NCBI GenBank assembly: GCA_002794775.1
Contig: NBAY01000004.1
Coordinates: 992,001-1,056,000 of the forward strand
DNA length: 64,000 bases
From: Porodaedalea pini
Taxonomy: Eukaryota; Basidiomycota; Agaricomycetes; Hymenochaetales; Hymenochaetaceae
Direction of reading: 5' to 3'
Position numbers and translations under genes: made by a program. Each line of letters opens with the position of its first letter. The stretch's first letter is position 1. The notes under the pieces were generated by a model, which was not told where the DNA came from, did no database searches, and was given only the letters and a program-made list of their open reading frames with translations. Below, in pieces: positions 11,231 through 22,858 of this stretch.

Positions 11231-13687
11231 TCAACGCCCTGCGACAATGCCATCCACGCCTGCGCCCGCTGGAGCACCTCCAGCCTGCCCACTCTGCATT
11301 CCAACGAGTGTGCGCTGCAAGTCTGTCCACTCTGTCTCTCGTGGGATCGCCATGTCGCCGATGTCATAAATATACATCTTCCCGTCACTCCCTCCAAGTG
11401 CTGCTCGCCGCCCGTCCTTGCTGTCCCATTTCATCTTGTTGATCGCACGATTCGTGCCGACAGCCGTGGACACCACAGGAACCTAGGGAAATCATATTAA
11501 GCATGTAGGACAATTAAAATTGACGGAGACAAACCTCTGTGTCCACGTTCAGGTTCCACAGGTCAAACCGCCCGCTTCCATCGACCGCCCCGAATAATGC
11601 AGGATGCTGAGGATGCCACTTCACGTCGTATACATAGTCATCTGCTTCATCGAAGCTATACAAGGGTCCGAGCGTATGCGGTTGTGTGCTAGGTTTCGCA
11701 ATACTCTTCGCACGCCAAAGCTTCACCGTCCAGTCTACGCTCGCTGTCAGGAACAGATCGCTGAAATCAACGGGACCATGCAGAGGATGGAAATGCAGTC
11801 CCATTACAGGGCCTGAATGACCTCTATACACGTCGTATTGGTTGAGTCCGGCCTTTGAGCCCGCCCTGTCGTACCGGTTGGCCTGGTAAACATTCCCTTC
11901 CTCAGTGCCGGTGAAAAACGTTGTGGTCTCGTTGTCCGGAAAATCAAGGCAGGTTATAGCGACCTCGGCAGTCTTGTTGTGACCAGCGTGTTGCAGCTCA
12001 AGGGTTTCCTGGTGGAAGGACTCTCGTCAGCAAGCGAGCGTCTTTTTGCTTTCTGATGATTTACCTGAGGTTGTGCCAGCATATCTACCAACCAACTGCA
12101 GACTAACCCATCCGTACTGCTCGTAATAAGATTGTGCGCATTCTGTGTACCTACAATCTGCATTGCATAAACCGGATGTGTGTGTCCTGCAGCACTCAGT
12201 GGTGTCTTCAGCACAGGCAGGTGTTTACTTCGCGTGTCCCATAACAGAATCTGGCCCGAGTAGGTTCCGCCGAAAACAAGGTTCGCGTTGAACGGTGAAA
12301 ACGCGACGGAAAGTACGTCGGATTGAGAATGAAAAATAAATTCGGGTCGCTCGAGAAGATGTAGATTCCATATTGCAACTAGACCGTCAGGCTCGTTCAG
12401 CGCCGCTGGATTCTTATTGTATGAGGCGACACTCAGTTCTGGATACTAGTTGAGTAGCTGTGGTCAGCTTCATCGGTTCCATATCCGAATTGGAGTCTGA
12501 CCTTCGGAGACCAGTCCAGATCCGTGATAGACCTGTTCTTCCCGTACCGCTCATCGTAAAATGTACACACTCGTTTTACACGTTTGCCTTCGGAGTCGTC
12601 TCTTTAGATGCATTAAGTTTAGCCTAGCTTGAAGTAACAACAAGATGCTCACCCTCCTGCCTCTGCACCAACAGTATAGTCACGAATGTAATCATACCCA
12701 TCATTTAGTGCGCGTTGCAAGATCTTCGATGACTTATCCACGAAATCCAAGAATTCAGGGGCGATAAAGATGCTTGCGCGCTCCTCCTCCGTGAGTTCTA
12801 GCACGAGTTAGCTTTCGGGTTGTAATATTACTTAAGGAGACCCACCTCGAATTTCCTGCTCAATCTCTTTCTCAAGCTTCGCGTTCTCTTCTTCAAGCTC
12901 CTGCTCTTTTGCCAGCTTATCCGCCTCCGCCTCCTTTTCTCGTACAATTCGCTGACGTATCTCTTCCTCGTCTGGAGCAGACACAGTAATTGAGATTTCA
13001 GCCGTCTGAACATCTTTGTCGTATGTTACGCGCTCCTGTCGAGAGAAATTTAGCCCACTGCTAGTTATCCGGCCCTCCTTGGGACATACCTTCCGAGGTA
13101 GATCGAAAAGATCCTGTTCTACGTCCACCAAGTCAGGCATAAACCTTGGAGTCATCGTCATAGTCCTAAGCGCACGCTTTTAGGGGCATGATTATATGCG
13201 AACAAACCACAACAACATACCTTTCAATGACGTTCTCTGTTCCCGACACCGACATAGCAGGACCGCCTTGTGAGATAAGCGTCGTACCCATGCTCAAACG
13301 ATCACTGAAAGCATCGCTTTGTCTGCTCACACGTCCCGATAGGCCTGGCGGTGTCCTTTCGCGCAGATTTGAAGGTGAAAGTGGCCGACCAATGGCGGGT
13401 GTACCGGGCACCGAAATGGGCGTAGAATCGCCTGCGCTGTCGGTACCTCGAGAGAGTGAAGTACCTAAGACGGATGTTACGAGGTCATCGACGTCGGCGC
13501 GTCGGTAGTTTGAAGGGCCAGCCTGCTTTTACAGATTCAATAGAGACCTATCGTTGTCCAGTATACGACATACATCAGCTGCTACCCGCCGCTCATTATC
13601 GGCCTTCTGGCGTTCAGCACGCGCTTTGCGTAATTCTGCGAGTTTCTGTCGCTTTGCTTCGATCTCTGCGCGTCGTCTGTCGGACAT
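11231..13687 (-). CDS. Cytoplasmic dynein intermediate chain
   Basis: Intermediate chain of cytoplasmic dynein-1. It bridges heavy chain, light chains and dynactin p150 for minus-end transport, nuclear migration and endosome motility. The product starts MSDRRRAEIEAKRQKLAELR, a charged helix of the type that binds p150Glued, followed by a Ser/Pro-rich linker. A KDVQTA motif fits the LC8 light-chain consensus (K-x-[TVI]-Q-T), and a Glu/Lys-rich coiled coil follows. The C-terminal half is a WD40 propeller: LDWSPKYPEL, LVFGGTYSGQILLWDTR, LITSSTDGLVCSW, LTASVDWTVKLWR, HPALFGAVDGSGRFDLWN, ALGGSDGKMYIYD. It ends in a Gly/Ala tail with TGA at 11231-11233. There are several short introns. It is divergent from SEN2 with 183 bp between start codons (13688-13870), so the two probably share a promoter. 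Confidence 0.95.
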
Positions 13688-13870
13688 ATTGGAGAGGCAA
13701 GGACGGACCGTAAAGTGTACGCGTCGCCGAACGCGTTTGCCTGTAACGTCTTCGCGTGATCGCCGCGCGACTCGCTGATCATGCCCTTTTGAATTCGAGT
13801 CAACTTGTCTTTAGCCAACTACCGCGACTAAAGTCCCCCGAGTCAATTCCGGCCGTAAACAGTTCTTATC

Positions 13871-15363
13871 ATGAGCAATCGTAGGGGTCGTCAACCAGGA
13901 AATGCAAAAGGGGGAACCCGTCGAAATGCGAACAATAAAATTTACGCATATCCGCTCCCTCTCGTCCTTGAACCTTCATTCAACGACGCATATGTCAGAA
14001 AATGTGCTACAAACTTCCTGGGGCTATTTGGTTTCTCAATAACAAGCCTATCAAAACCTCAACTGGAAGGCGTCCTTGACGCTGCCTCGCGTTCAGTATG
14101 GATTTCAAACTCAAACGAGTCCATGATGCTTTGGCGGAGGGGTTTCTTCGGAAAAGGAAATCTATCGCGTAGTGAACCAAGCTGGCTAGCTCGGCAAGTC
14201 AATCAACAAAAGGTGAAAGCTGCCGGAGGTATGCATACTCTGCTCGTGTGCGCGTCACTTTACGATCTTTCCCCTCTCTTACAGGGATGACTGCGGAGGA
14301 AATGAGGGAAAAGAGGCGAGCAGAGCGCAGGCAATTCAAGCTTGACAGGGCGCGCGCAATGGCCGAGGCAGCACTGGAGGCTGAGAAGGCCTACGCTGCT
14401 ACTGGTGAAGTGCTGAAGGAGTCAAGCGTTGTTATCCCCTCGGCGGCGACCTGGAAGCCTGTAAATATCGAATTGACGGACGGGCATCGCTCAAATACCA
14501 ACGCTCGATCACCCTTAGCAGAAGAGCCAATCGCCGAGGATGACGATGAAGATCCAGAAGAAGATCTCGTGGACGTAGAGCATCTGCAACTCACTCTCCA
14601 AGAAGCTTTCTTCCTTATATGGACCATGGACTGTCTGACAGTCATAGATCCCGATACTGTACGTTAGCTGGCTCGAATATCCGCTATCTTCTAACTTCTT
14701 CACCCACTCTTATTAGCAAGATTTCCTCAGCCTTTCACGAATATGGCGAGCATTCCAAGCCGTCTATCATCCGTCATTTTTCATCTCCCCATCTCTGGAT
14801 ACTTCACCAACTCGTTTTGACAATCCCTTCCTCATTCACTATGCCGTCTTCCACCACTATCGCTCGCTAGGCTGGGTCATAAAGAGCGGTATTAAATTTT
14901 GCGTGGATTATTTGCTTTACAAGCGTGGCCCTGTTTTTTCGCATGCTGAGTTCGTCTTTCTTTTCACTTTCACAATTTTATTTATCTCACTGATGATTCT
15001 CGTACTTTCTTGATTCTCCTTAGGTTCGCTCTTGTCGTATGCCCGGTATACGAAGATCCGTCAGATCGCGAGTCATCGCCTTTCGACCTGCAGAACGTCG
15101 ACCCCTTCACTTGGTCATGGCTGAGCACGATCAACCGCGTAAATTCCCAGGTACAAAAGGTAAGTACTGTCGTTTGGTCAGCTCGGTGCCTATCTCATCG
15201 TACGCATCTGATGCAAAAACAGACTCTTGTTTTGACATACGTGACGATCCCCGCTACGTCGCGCCTACCATCGGACGCGTTATTATCGCCGGCATGCCTT
15301 GCTCATTATACCATTCGTGAGGTTATCGTTCGGCGTTTCATCCCGGCACGCATGCGAGACTAG
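13871..15363 (+). CDS. SEN2: tRNA-splicing endonuclease subunit Sen2
   Basis: Catalytic subunit that cuts the 5' splice site of intron-containing pre-tRNAs. Five exons in consistent frame: 13871-14228, 14285-14658, 14717-14949, 15024-15159, 15223-15363 (about 480 residues). The N-terminal part is basic. An acidic [10 protein letters not shown] linker follows, then [16 protein letters not shown]. The C-terminal nuclease core reads [18 protein letters not shown] and then [20 protein letters not shown]. It contains the catalytic Tyr (YRSLGW), the His of FSHAEF, and a downstream Lys in the final exons as the expected triad. The protein ends [15 protein letters not shown]. It is divergent from the dynein gene. 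Confidence 0.95.
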
Positions 15364-15709
15364 TTGCTTTGGCATCCAGAGTATATTTTCTAACAGCATA
15401 CGACCGGTATACATGGAGACAGTTTGTATACTCCATAATGATAGTGTGTTAAGACATTGCGTGCTTTATGACGAATACAAATCACAAGGATCCGATAATG
15501 GTGAGGGAAGAATGCGACAAAAATAACATGGGGACGGCGGATGGTGAAGACAGATGATGGGTGAAGTGCGGAAGTGTAGCACCACTAGCCCGGAGCAGTG
15601 GTGAGCGACCGTCGCGTCAGGAGTAAATGAAGAAACAGTGATAGAGTAAATCAAGGTAATCCCGGAAACAGTGGAAATCATCACGAAGAGAACACGGTGC
15701 ACAAACTGT
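15364..15709. other. Intergenic, convergent 3' ends
   Basis: Convergent 3' flanks of SEN2 and the THP3-like gene. Nothing further seen. Confidence 0.5.
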
Positions 15710-17406
15710 TCAGATAGCCCCCTTGATGGTTGCCTTCCTATACTTCTCGTCAAACGCCTGGGCGAGCGGTGCTTGCGCCGCCTTGCAGTTCAGAACCTTC
15801 TGCTCGTCCGCAGCAGTCGGGTTCTGGTAGAACGCCGCTCCGTGCTGCGTCAAAAAAGTTGTAACCTGCGCGGCATTCTCAAACGCCAACTCGTCCTGGA
15901 TGAAAGCAAGGGGCATCTGCTGATAGCTGTGCAAGTGCGAAATTAAGATGACGTTTCAACAGTATCACCACAGGATACGCACGCCCTTGACATGACCATA
16001 AGCGCCTTAGTCCGCTCCCTGTCGACGAAATGGTCCATAATGTATGCACCCATGTTAGGAGCATTGGAATAGAACTCGAAAAACGCATGATAGTTATTCG
16101 TGGACATCGCACGCTGCACTTCCAAAGCATGGCGAATGGCTTTTTGTGCTTTCTGCTTTCCCGTTAGCTGACCTACGAGTAAATTTAATTCTGGGCTTTA
16201 GGGTAAGAAACATGACGAGTTCTACAGAAGACATAAGCGCGCACCACTTCTGTTCATCCCATGTAGCAAAAGGAGGATTCGATATGCTGTAAATTCGTCA
16301 TTGCAACCGTGTATACCCAGCTCATAAAGATTCTTCAGCATCGCCTGGCATTGATTATATTCCACCATGTCCGCCTGTTTCAAGCAAATTTTAATGGAGC
16401 CTCATATCCGAACTTCAACAACCAAACATACAGCTTCCAAAGCCATCCGAGCATGAATCTCATAGACTGAAACAGTAAACTCGTTCTTGATCCTTTGCAC
16501 CTGCACCAGATCAACTTGGAGAATTATCATCAATTGCTTCACGCACGCACTGTCAAATCCTGTCGGATGCTCTTGAACTGATTGCATATCCATGGATAGT
16601 CATTATTCTCTCGCCATCGTTTTTTGAGTTCTACCAAGGTCTTCTCCAGAACTCGGTAGGGTCGAATGTCTTTCGGATCGGGTTCCTACGTACTGTAAGT
16701 CGAGATGTGCCGGCGTGAGATCAGTAGTGCGCACAGTTGTTAATCGTAGATAGTCTTTGAAGAGCTGCTGCGAAGTCCCGATAATCGTATGTTTGTCCCA
16801 GTCAATTGTCTTCGATAGCTGATGTTTTAATTATCGGTATCAATAGATAGTATATCCCACATACCCGATCAACGCTATCGAGGCCATCATTGCCCAATGT
16901 CGACGGAGATCCCGAACGTGAGTGACTCTGAATGCGAGTGATGAGGTTGGAATGAGGAGGCGTGACCTGTGAAGAACCCTGTCCGCTGCGTAGCGACTTT
17001 TGCCTTTCAATCTCGTGTTCCCGCGAAAACCGTTCCGCCCTCCGGTTCAGTGCTGCGTTGTCATTTGGGTCTAGAGTGTTGAGTGAGGTGTTGTGCTTGT
17101 TGGCAGCTTTCTTCTTCTTGTTTGTCGTGGGCTTGTCCTCACTAAAACCACGAAATTAGCTGAATGTGGAGCACAAACACACCGCGAATACATACAATTT
17201 GCGCTTGAGATTGAATTGAGGGGGTGGCTTCGGCAAGAGACTGCACAGAAGAATGGTTTAAATCGCGATGGAAAAAGGATATTATCGAACAACCTCTGCA
17301 GCTGGACCCCACTCCAATCGGTAGTCCATAACGTCTTGTTGCTGTACGCTTCACTTATTACCTGTTTTAGTTCAGCTTGCACTTCTTGTTTGTTGGATTC
17401 CGACAT
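15710..17406 (-). CDS. THP3: SAC3/GANP/THP3 family protein (Thp3/LENG8-like)
   Basis: Member of the SAC3/GANP-THP3-LENG8 family, which act in nuclear mRNP maturation and export-linked transcription elongation with a PCI-domain fold. The start MSESNKQEVQAELKQVISEA followed by WTTDWSGVQLQS is the family's N-terminal signature. A basic KKKKAANKHN segment follows, probably nuclear-targeting, then a linker. The SAC3_GANP domain has VQRIKNEFTVSVYEIHARMA, ALEVQRAMSTNNYHAFFEFY, ANAPNMGAYIMDHFVDRERT and AFIQDELAFENAAQV. It ends ...YRKATIKGAI before TGA at 15710-15712. Many short introns, so central exon limits are approximate. The exact orthologue (Thp3 rather than another SAC3 paralogue) is inferred from the N-terminus. 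Confidence 0.85.
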
Positions 17407-17816
17407 CTGGCCGAGGCATTTTGCGACCCAGTCTCTAGCGGCAGCGGCAACATGTCAGAGCGGCGTGACCACAAGAATGAAAACGCCTACTTGAGTTGAG
17501 GTGGCCAAGCTTCCGACATTGGAGATTTTCTCAAGATAGAACAACACTTCACGAATAAAGAGCCTTGAGAGAATTCAAGACAGCCAGGAGGTAAGTTGTA
17601 ATAGGAGGGGTACGCCCGCTCAAGCTTAAGGGTGCTGTTGATGATGCGACGCGCCCTGGATTACAACTCATTTATGTTACGTAATCAGGCTTCAGCTTGT
17701 GTGCGCAATCGTACTTCAGATATGAATAAGAATTTAAAGAAATGCCACTAGAAGATGGTATTAACAACGTATCGAGTAAGTATTTTACAGCATAACGCCG
17801 TTGAAAGCAGTCTAGT
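17407..17816. other. Intergenic, THP3-like to CYT1
   Basis: Upstream flank of the THP3-like gene and 3' flank of CYT1 (both minus strand). No gene, RNA or repeat recognised. Confidence 0.5.
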
Positions 17817-19179
17817 CTAGTGGCCCTTTGGCACTGGCGGGTTGTAAACTGATTGTACGTTTTTCGTTAGTGAAACAGAATGTCGATGTACCCGAAGAAT
17901 TATCTTACGAATTTTCCTGGTCTTGATCGGCGACCACTTGAAGCGCTTGACATACAAGCTGATTGCAGTGAGTGCTGAAAAGAGGATGACGGCCTTTATT
18001 CCATACTGCTTCCGCTCATCATGCTCAGGTTCTGCCGCCCATGAAAGGAATGTCACAACATCTTTCGCCATCTGACTCGTCGTAGCCGGAGTACCTGATG
18101 TGAAAGACATAAACAAACCAGTCACTGTTTGGCAACAGCTAGACTTACCATCTTCATACTCTACTAAACCATCGAACAAGACGCGAGCCATAGCAATGGC
18201 ACCACCAGGGAAGTAGGGGTTGTAGTTCAGGCCCTCCAGGACCTTGACACCAGCCGGGGGGTCGACGTAACCAGTGAGGAGAGAGAAGACGTAGTCCTGA
18301 AGTCGAGCAGCAAGAATAAGCAGCTTGTATAATGAACTTGTGAAAAGACTAAGATACATACTGCACCGCCATGACGTGCCTTGATCATCAAGCTCAGGTC
18401 GGGAGGTAGGGCGCCAGCGTTGCCGGCACGCGCAGCCTCCTCGTTCGGGTACGGAGCCGGCATATAGTCCGAAAGCTTACCGGGACGCTGGAACATCTCA
18501 CCGGCATCGTTGGGTCCATCTGTGTATTCAACCTCCTCTGCCATCGCTTTCACCTCATCCACGTTGTGTGAAACGCCGACCAGATTCCGCCAAGCAATGC
18601 GGTCGAGGGAATGACAGGCGGCACACACTTCGCGGTATACTTGGTAGCCGCGACGAATACTGGGTGTTTTGCAAATTTAAATAGACGGCACGTCGTGAAT
18701 TTGGTCTAGACTTACCTGGCATGGTCGAAAGAGTCGAGGAGACCCTTGTGGTCAAATGGCCAACTGGCTGGATGAAGTCCGTCCTCCGCCGGAGATGACG
18801 CGTGCACTTCGCCAATAAAAGGGAGGGAGCCGTAAATGTGGGCGTACCACGCTACCGAGCCAGCAGTAAGAAGCGTCGCCGACGCGAGTGCAGTTCGGGA
18901 TGCCAGAAAGCTCTGCAACAACGTGACCGTTCAGCCCACACGTATCTGTAGAAGGCTCAGCCCCGAAGAACTAACCTCAGAAGCTGCAGCTGAGCTCGAT
19001 GAAGTCGAGGCGTAACGCTGCGCAAATTCATTGACTTAGATGCGCTGCCAAGAGCCAACAAACAAACAACATATGAAAAAACGTACAACCGCTGATCTAA
19101 ATGGCTGGCTGGCTGCACGTTTCGATGCCGACAGCGACGCTGCTTTGAAGAGAGCTGAGGCAGGCAGCCTAGCCATCAT
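17817..19179 (-). CDS. CYT1: Cytochrome c1, mitochondrial (complex III)
   Basis: Haem-bearing subunit of the cytochrome bc1 complex that passes electrons from the Rieske protein to cytochrome c. The N-terminus [20 protein letters not shown] and the following short Ser-rich exon are Arg/Ser/Ala-rich without acids, as in a presequence. A hydrophobic sorting stretch follows ([18 protein letters not shown]). The haem site CAACHS lies in [20 protein letters not shown]. Later landmarks are [62 protein letters not shown] (containing the axial-ligand Met region) and a C-terminal membrane anchor ([20 protein letters not shown]) with a basic tail ending PPVPKGH. Several introns; the last splits the basic tail near 17860-17920. 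Confidence 0.96.
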
Positions 19180-21072
19180 TTTGAGGACTCGAGAGCGTCT
19201 ACGTTGGTGAACGAGTTTGAGAGAAGAAATCGCTGCCGGGTCTACCCGTTGTTGACGGCCAATGCATTTCCCCTCATTGGCTAGGAGTTTCTCACGTCAC
19301 GTTTCGACAACATCTCGAGTTCAACTTGAACCTCTGACAACCATTTCTCCATCTTTCTTGAAAAATGCTCAGAAATCAAGTGCAGTTCTCTATGTGAGTG
19401 CGCTACCAGTGAACGAGAATGTGTCGAAGATCACTCGCTCCGATTTTTATGGGGAGAGAAATATCACTTGAACTACACCGAGGCTATACTGGCAGGTTCA
19501 GGACACTTCAACAGACAACAAAAACCCATGTGATGCTAAGTTGCTGACTCTGCAGAATTTGTTGCATTGCGAAAGGGAAGCAAACTGCAGTTCAGCAATT
19601 ACAGTATATGCCCTCTACGTTATTGCAGTGAAGTTAATCATCTCTTCCATCTCGCATAATAAACATGAAGTCAAGACTGTCTGGCTCCCTGATCATGAAA
19701 TTTTCAATCTTCACCTCCATTCCGCATCTTTATGCTTACAATGCCGGTCCTGTCCTTGGCCTCAACAACTCACAACCTAGCAGTTCGCTTCCTCGGATTA
19801 TTCAGAATGCTCCGCCTTTTTCCACGAGTATTATTTTAAGGAAAACTTCGGAGATGTCTTTGATACCTGGTGCCTTTTATCAGAGCGTCTTTCGCTTCTC
19901 TCAGTTTTCTGCATCTCAGAAGATTCGTTCAACACTTCGATGGTTGCCATCTTCAACGGGGTCCTTACTTCACAACTTTGATGCAAAACTACAAGAACAA
20001 AGGTAAAGTTTATCCCTAAATTGTCACAGGTTCAGTCTCTGTCGGCGCACCCCTTGACGAAGATACAAAAAAACGGCGTCTCTTCCCTCTGTTGACTGTT
20101 GTAATGTTCCCGGAAATAATTGCGGGTATCAAGCTTTGTTCCTAGATTGGCTTACTTGTTATTACATCGTAGGTGGGCCTCCGATCTTTTGCATTCTTCA
20201 GAACGATGACTGATGCAAGGCTAATGGATGTTTTATTATTACTAGTGCTGTCTAGCTTGACTCGGAGCTTTGGTGAGTCCGCGCCTTCTGTCATGTACAG
20301 CTTTGTTCAACGATTTCTATTTCTGTCTATAGCACCAGTTTTATTAACTGCCTCATGTCTTACTTGACGAATTTCCTTACTGGCGAGTGAAAGTCTGTCT
20401 TTCCCAGCGCGTACGGTGCAATGTGTCAGAGAGCACCGCACTACAATCGCAGTTGTTGAGTCAAACGCCGTCGGAAGCATAATATGAGACAAATGACAAA
20501 CTTCTCCGAGTCCTGCCGTACAACGTCCACGATCTTGACGGAGCAGCAAAGTATCTTTTCCCGGACAAACACCGACTTGTGTGGTCTCCAAGGTCTACTG
20601 TAGCCAGTACTACTAGTTAGCCGCGAGATCGATCACTCGACACCGAAGACTCGCGATCGAAGAATTGTCGTGAGCACTGCAAAGCGCGCGCCCGATCGCC
20701 CGGCGCTCAGGAAAATAGTCAAACCGTTGCGCCCTCGCGCATGCAGTTGGCATTAATATTCTATCGAGTGAATTGCAAAAAAAGTCGCCAGCATACTTTT
20801 CAGCTAGACTAGACACGTGTGTCGGGGTTTAAGCTTCGATCGCGTCCAAGAAAGGCAACGACTCTCTTCCACCTCCACCCATCTGTATTCAAAACCTTGC
20901 AACGTGTTTTCCTTTGTCGCATAAACTCTCAACATCTTCGGAGTCGGCAAACCATCTCATCCAAAGCGCAGCGGAAGCAAGTACTTGACAACCGGTCTAT
21001 CAGGCAGTCTAATTTCGTTCGAGTTTCATCGCCGCTCAAAACCTAACTCAACGTTCACCCCCACGTTGTCTT
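19180..21072. other. Long intergenic region, CYT1 to PNKP-like gene
   Basis: Almost 1.9 kb between two divergent starts. Open frames are short, change frame quickly and carry no motif I recognise. The first part (19260-20600) is AT-richer than the GC-rich stretch at 20620-20750. It may hold both promoters and an untranslated leader, or a non-coding RNA; nothing positive supports either. Confidence 0.4.
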
Positions 21073-22467
21073 ATGGATCCGACGTTAATTCGATCACAGG
21101 AGAGCTACGGCAGTAGTCCGAGCACACGTCTGACACCGCATGAATCAAGCCACTCTAATGAAACCCAACCCTGGAATGAAGACTGTGCGCAAGTTGTCTT
21201 GGTCTTGGTCGGTCTCATAGCATCAGGAAAGGTGCGCGAACTCGGAGACCTCTTGGCCCTTTAATCATGTGCAATGCGCCTAACCTTGACTTCGCTTATT
21301 TTTCGATAGTCTACATTTGCGCAAGCGCTAGAGTCAAACTTCCCCCAGTTTCGCCGATGTAATCAAGATGATCTCGGAGACAGAAAAGCTGTTGAGCGGC
21401 TCGTGCGAGCAAGTCTCAAGCAAGGTCTTTCCGTGTGTATTGATAGGACAAATCTCGACGAAATGTACGCCGCTGGATTGGCTTGCTGAAATTAATGTAG
21501 TCGCCGACGCTGTGGTTTTCTTAGACAAAGGTCTCACTGGATTAATATTGCCAGAGAATTCCCTCGTGCGAGGTCATGGTGTATTGTATGTGCGTATAAC
21601 TTCTTCCGTAAATACTTTATGATGCGCGTTCGTTGCTAATGCCAAGTGTCATTGCAGTTAACACGCCGACTCATGTAATTATAGACCTCTCACTTAACGG
21701 AGATACGATCTAACTCAGTGTTTTCCCTTGTGGTAGATCTGCAGAGAGAGGCTCCAGCTGCGTGCGTAAATCATGCTGACATCACGTACCCTGACTTCGG
21801 GTAGCCACTTTAGTGGTATTGACTGCCCTTATTCTGCACAGGAACGAACCACCCAACGATTCACTCTCCTGAAAAAGGTATCCAAGTGCTTTACCGTTTC
21901 CAGAATATGCTTGTCCCACCTTCAGCCGATGAGGGCTTTGAGCGCATATTCAATATCGAGCCTGAGGACCACTCTTCAGCAATTTATTCGAGTGACGAAC
22001 TTCGGACACTCCTCGTGCAGGTCGCGACATCATCTCCCCCAATGTGTTCTGGACCGCAACGAGGGATCCGCGAATACTTTGACGCTAGTCCGCCTCATGG
22101 CACGGGAAGGAAGAGGGGCTGGCGCGAGCGCAACCCGAGCCGTGGACGCATACTTTTGAGTCATAATAGTGGTTTCGGGCGATACAATGGAAGAGGCGGC
22201 TCTTCTGCCTCAAGCTTCCGTCCGAGTGACCTGTACAACGGAGGGCAGTCAAGCTCGTACAATGCTTGGAAAAGCAGCTCCGTATCTCCTCAAGCCGGTG
22301 GCCGAAACCCTCACAGACGGGGGGAAAACGTGTTTCAGAATGACGGTCGCGTAGGTGGGGCCGCCGAGCAAGCGCTACCTTTAATTTCGCGACACCCACC
22401 TGATCGCACGATACCAACGAAACAGTCCGGTGGCGGAACCGCAGAGTTCCCTATTTTGATAGACTAG
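21073..22467 (+). CDS. PNKP-kinase-like P-loop protein with disordered tail
   Basis: P-loop kinase resembling the 5'-kinase domain of polynucleotide kinase/phosphatase. Six exons in strict frame: 21073-21231, 21310-21464, 21525-21589, 21658-21674, 21737-21761, 21842-22467 (about 348 residues). Walker A is GLIASGKST (residues 48-56), split by the first intron. Then come FRRCNQDDLGDR, a Walker-B-like CIDRTNLDE, HWINIAREFP and the lid-like ICRERLQLRTNHPTIHSPEK. A helix (IQVLYRFQNML) and an FERIFNIEP strand end the fold at about residue 200. No HAD phosphatase or FHA domain is present, unlike animal PNKP. The last 140 residues are low-complexity (Arg/Gly/Ser). Just after the fold, 22057-22080 encodes QRGIREYF, which fits the PCNA-binding PIP consensus. 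The substrate (DNA or RNA 5'-OH) is unknown. Confidence 0.82.
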
Positions 22468-22858
22468 CGATAATCGTAGATGCCGGTAAAAGGGAGAGAA
22501 TCGCTTAGAGGTACATCAATCTTCGAGGTTGCTGTTTATTTTCGCACTGTAGTTTGCAAACTTTAATCAACAACTTTACTTGCAGTCGGAAGCAAAAAAG
22601 AAAATGAAGGGAGCTTTGCCGGTTGCCGCACACAGCTGTCACTGTTTGCGGGAAGACCAATGCATTCTATATGTGAGAATGGAATGTGTTATATTACTCA
22701 ACATTTCTAAGACAGTCGAGCGTCGTTGAAGTAAATATACTCATTAAAAGAGGACCGTCAGAGCGTCCAAATAAGTAAGCGTCATTATCGGGAATGAAAG
22801 GTCAGGAAGCACGACTGTCATTGCTTGCACATGTTCGACAAAAGTAGAGCGTTCGCGG
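22468..22858. other. Intergenic, convergent 3' ends
   Basis: 3' flanks of the PNKP-like gene and the TPR gene; AT-rich, no feature recognised. Confidence 0.5.

Noticed and set aside
19180..21072. Coding gene in the long gap upstream of the PNKP-like gene
   Set aside because: Open frames are short and unlinked by convincing splice sites; no motif found.
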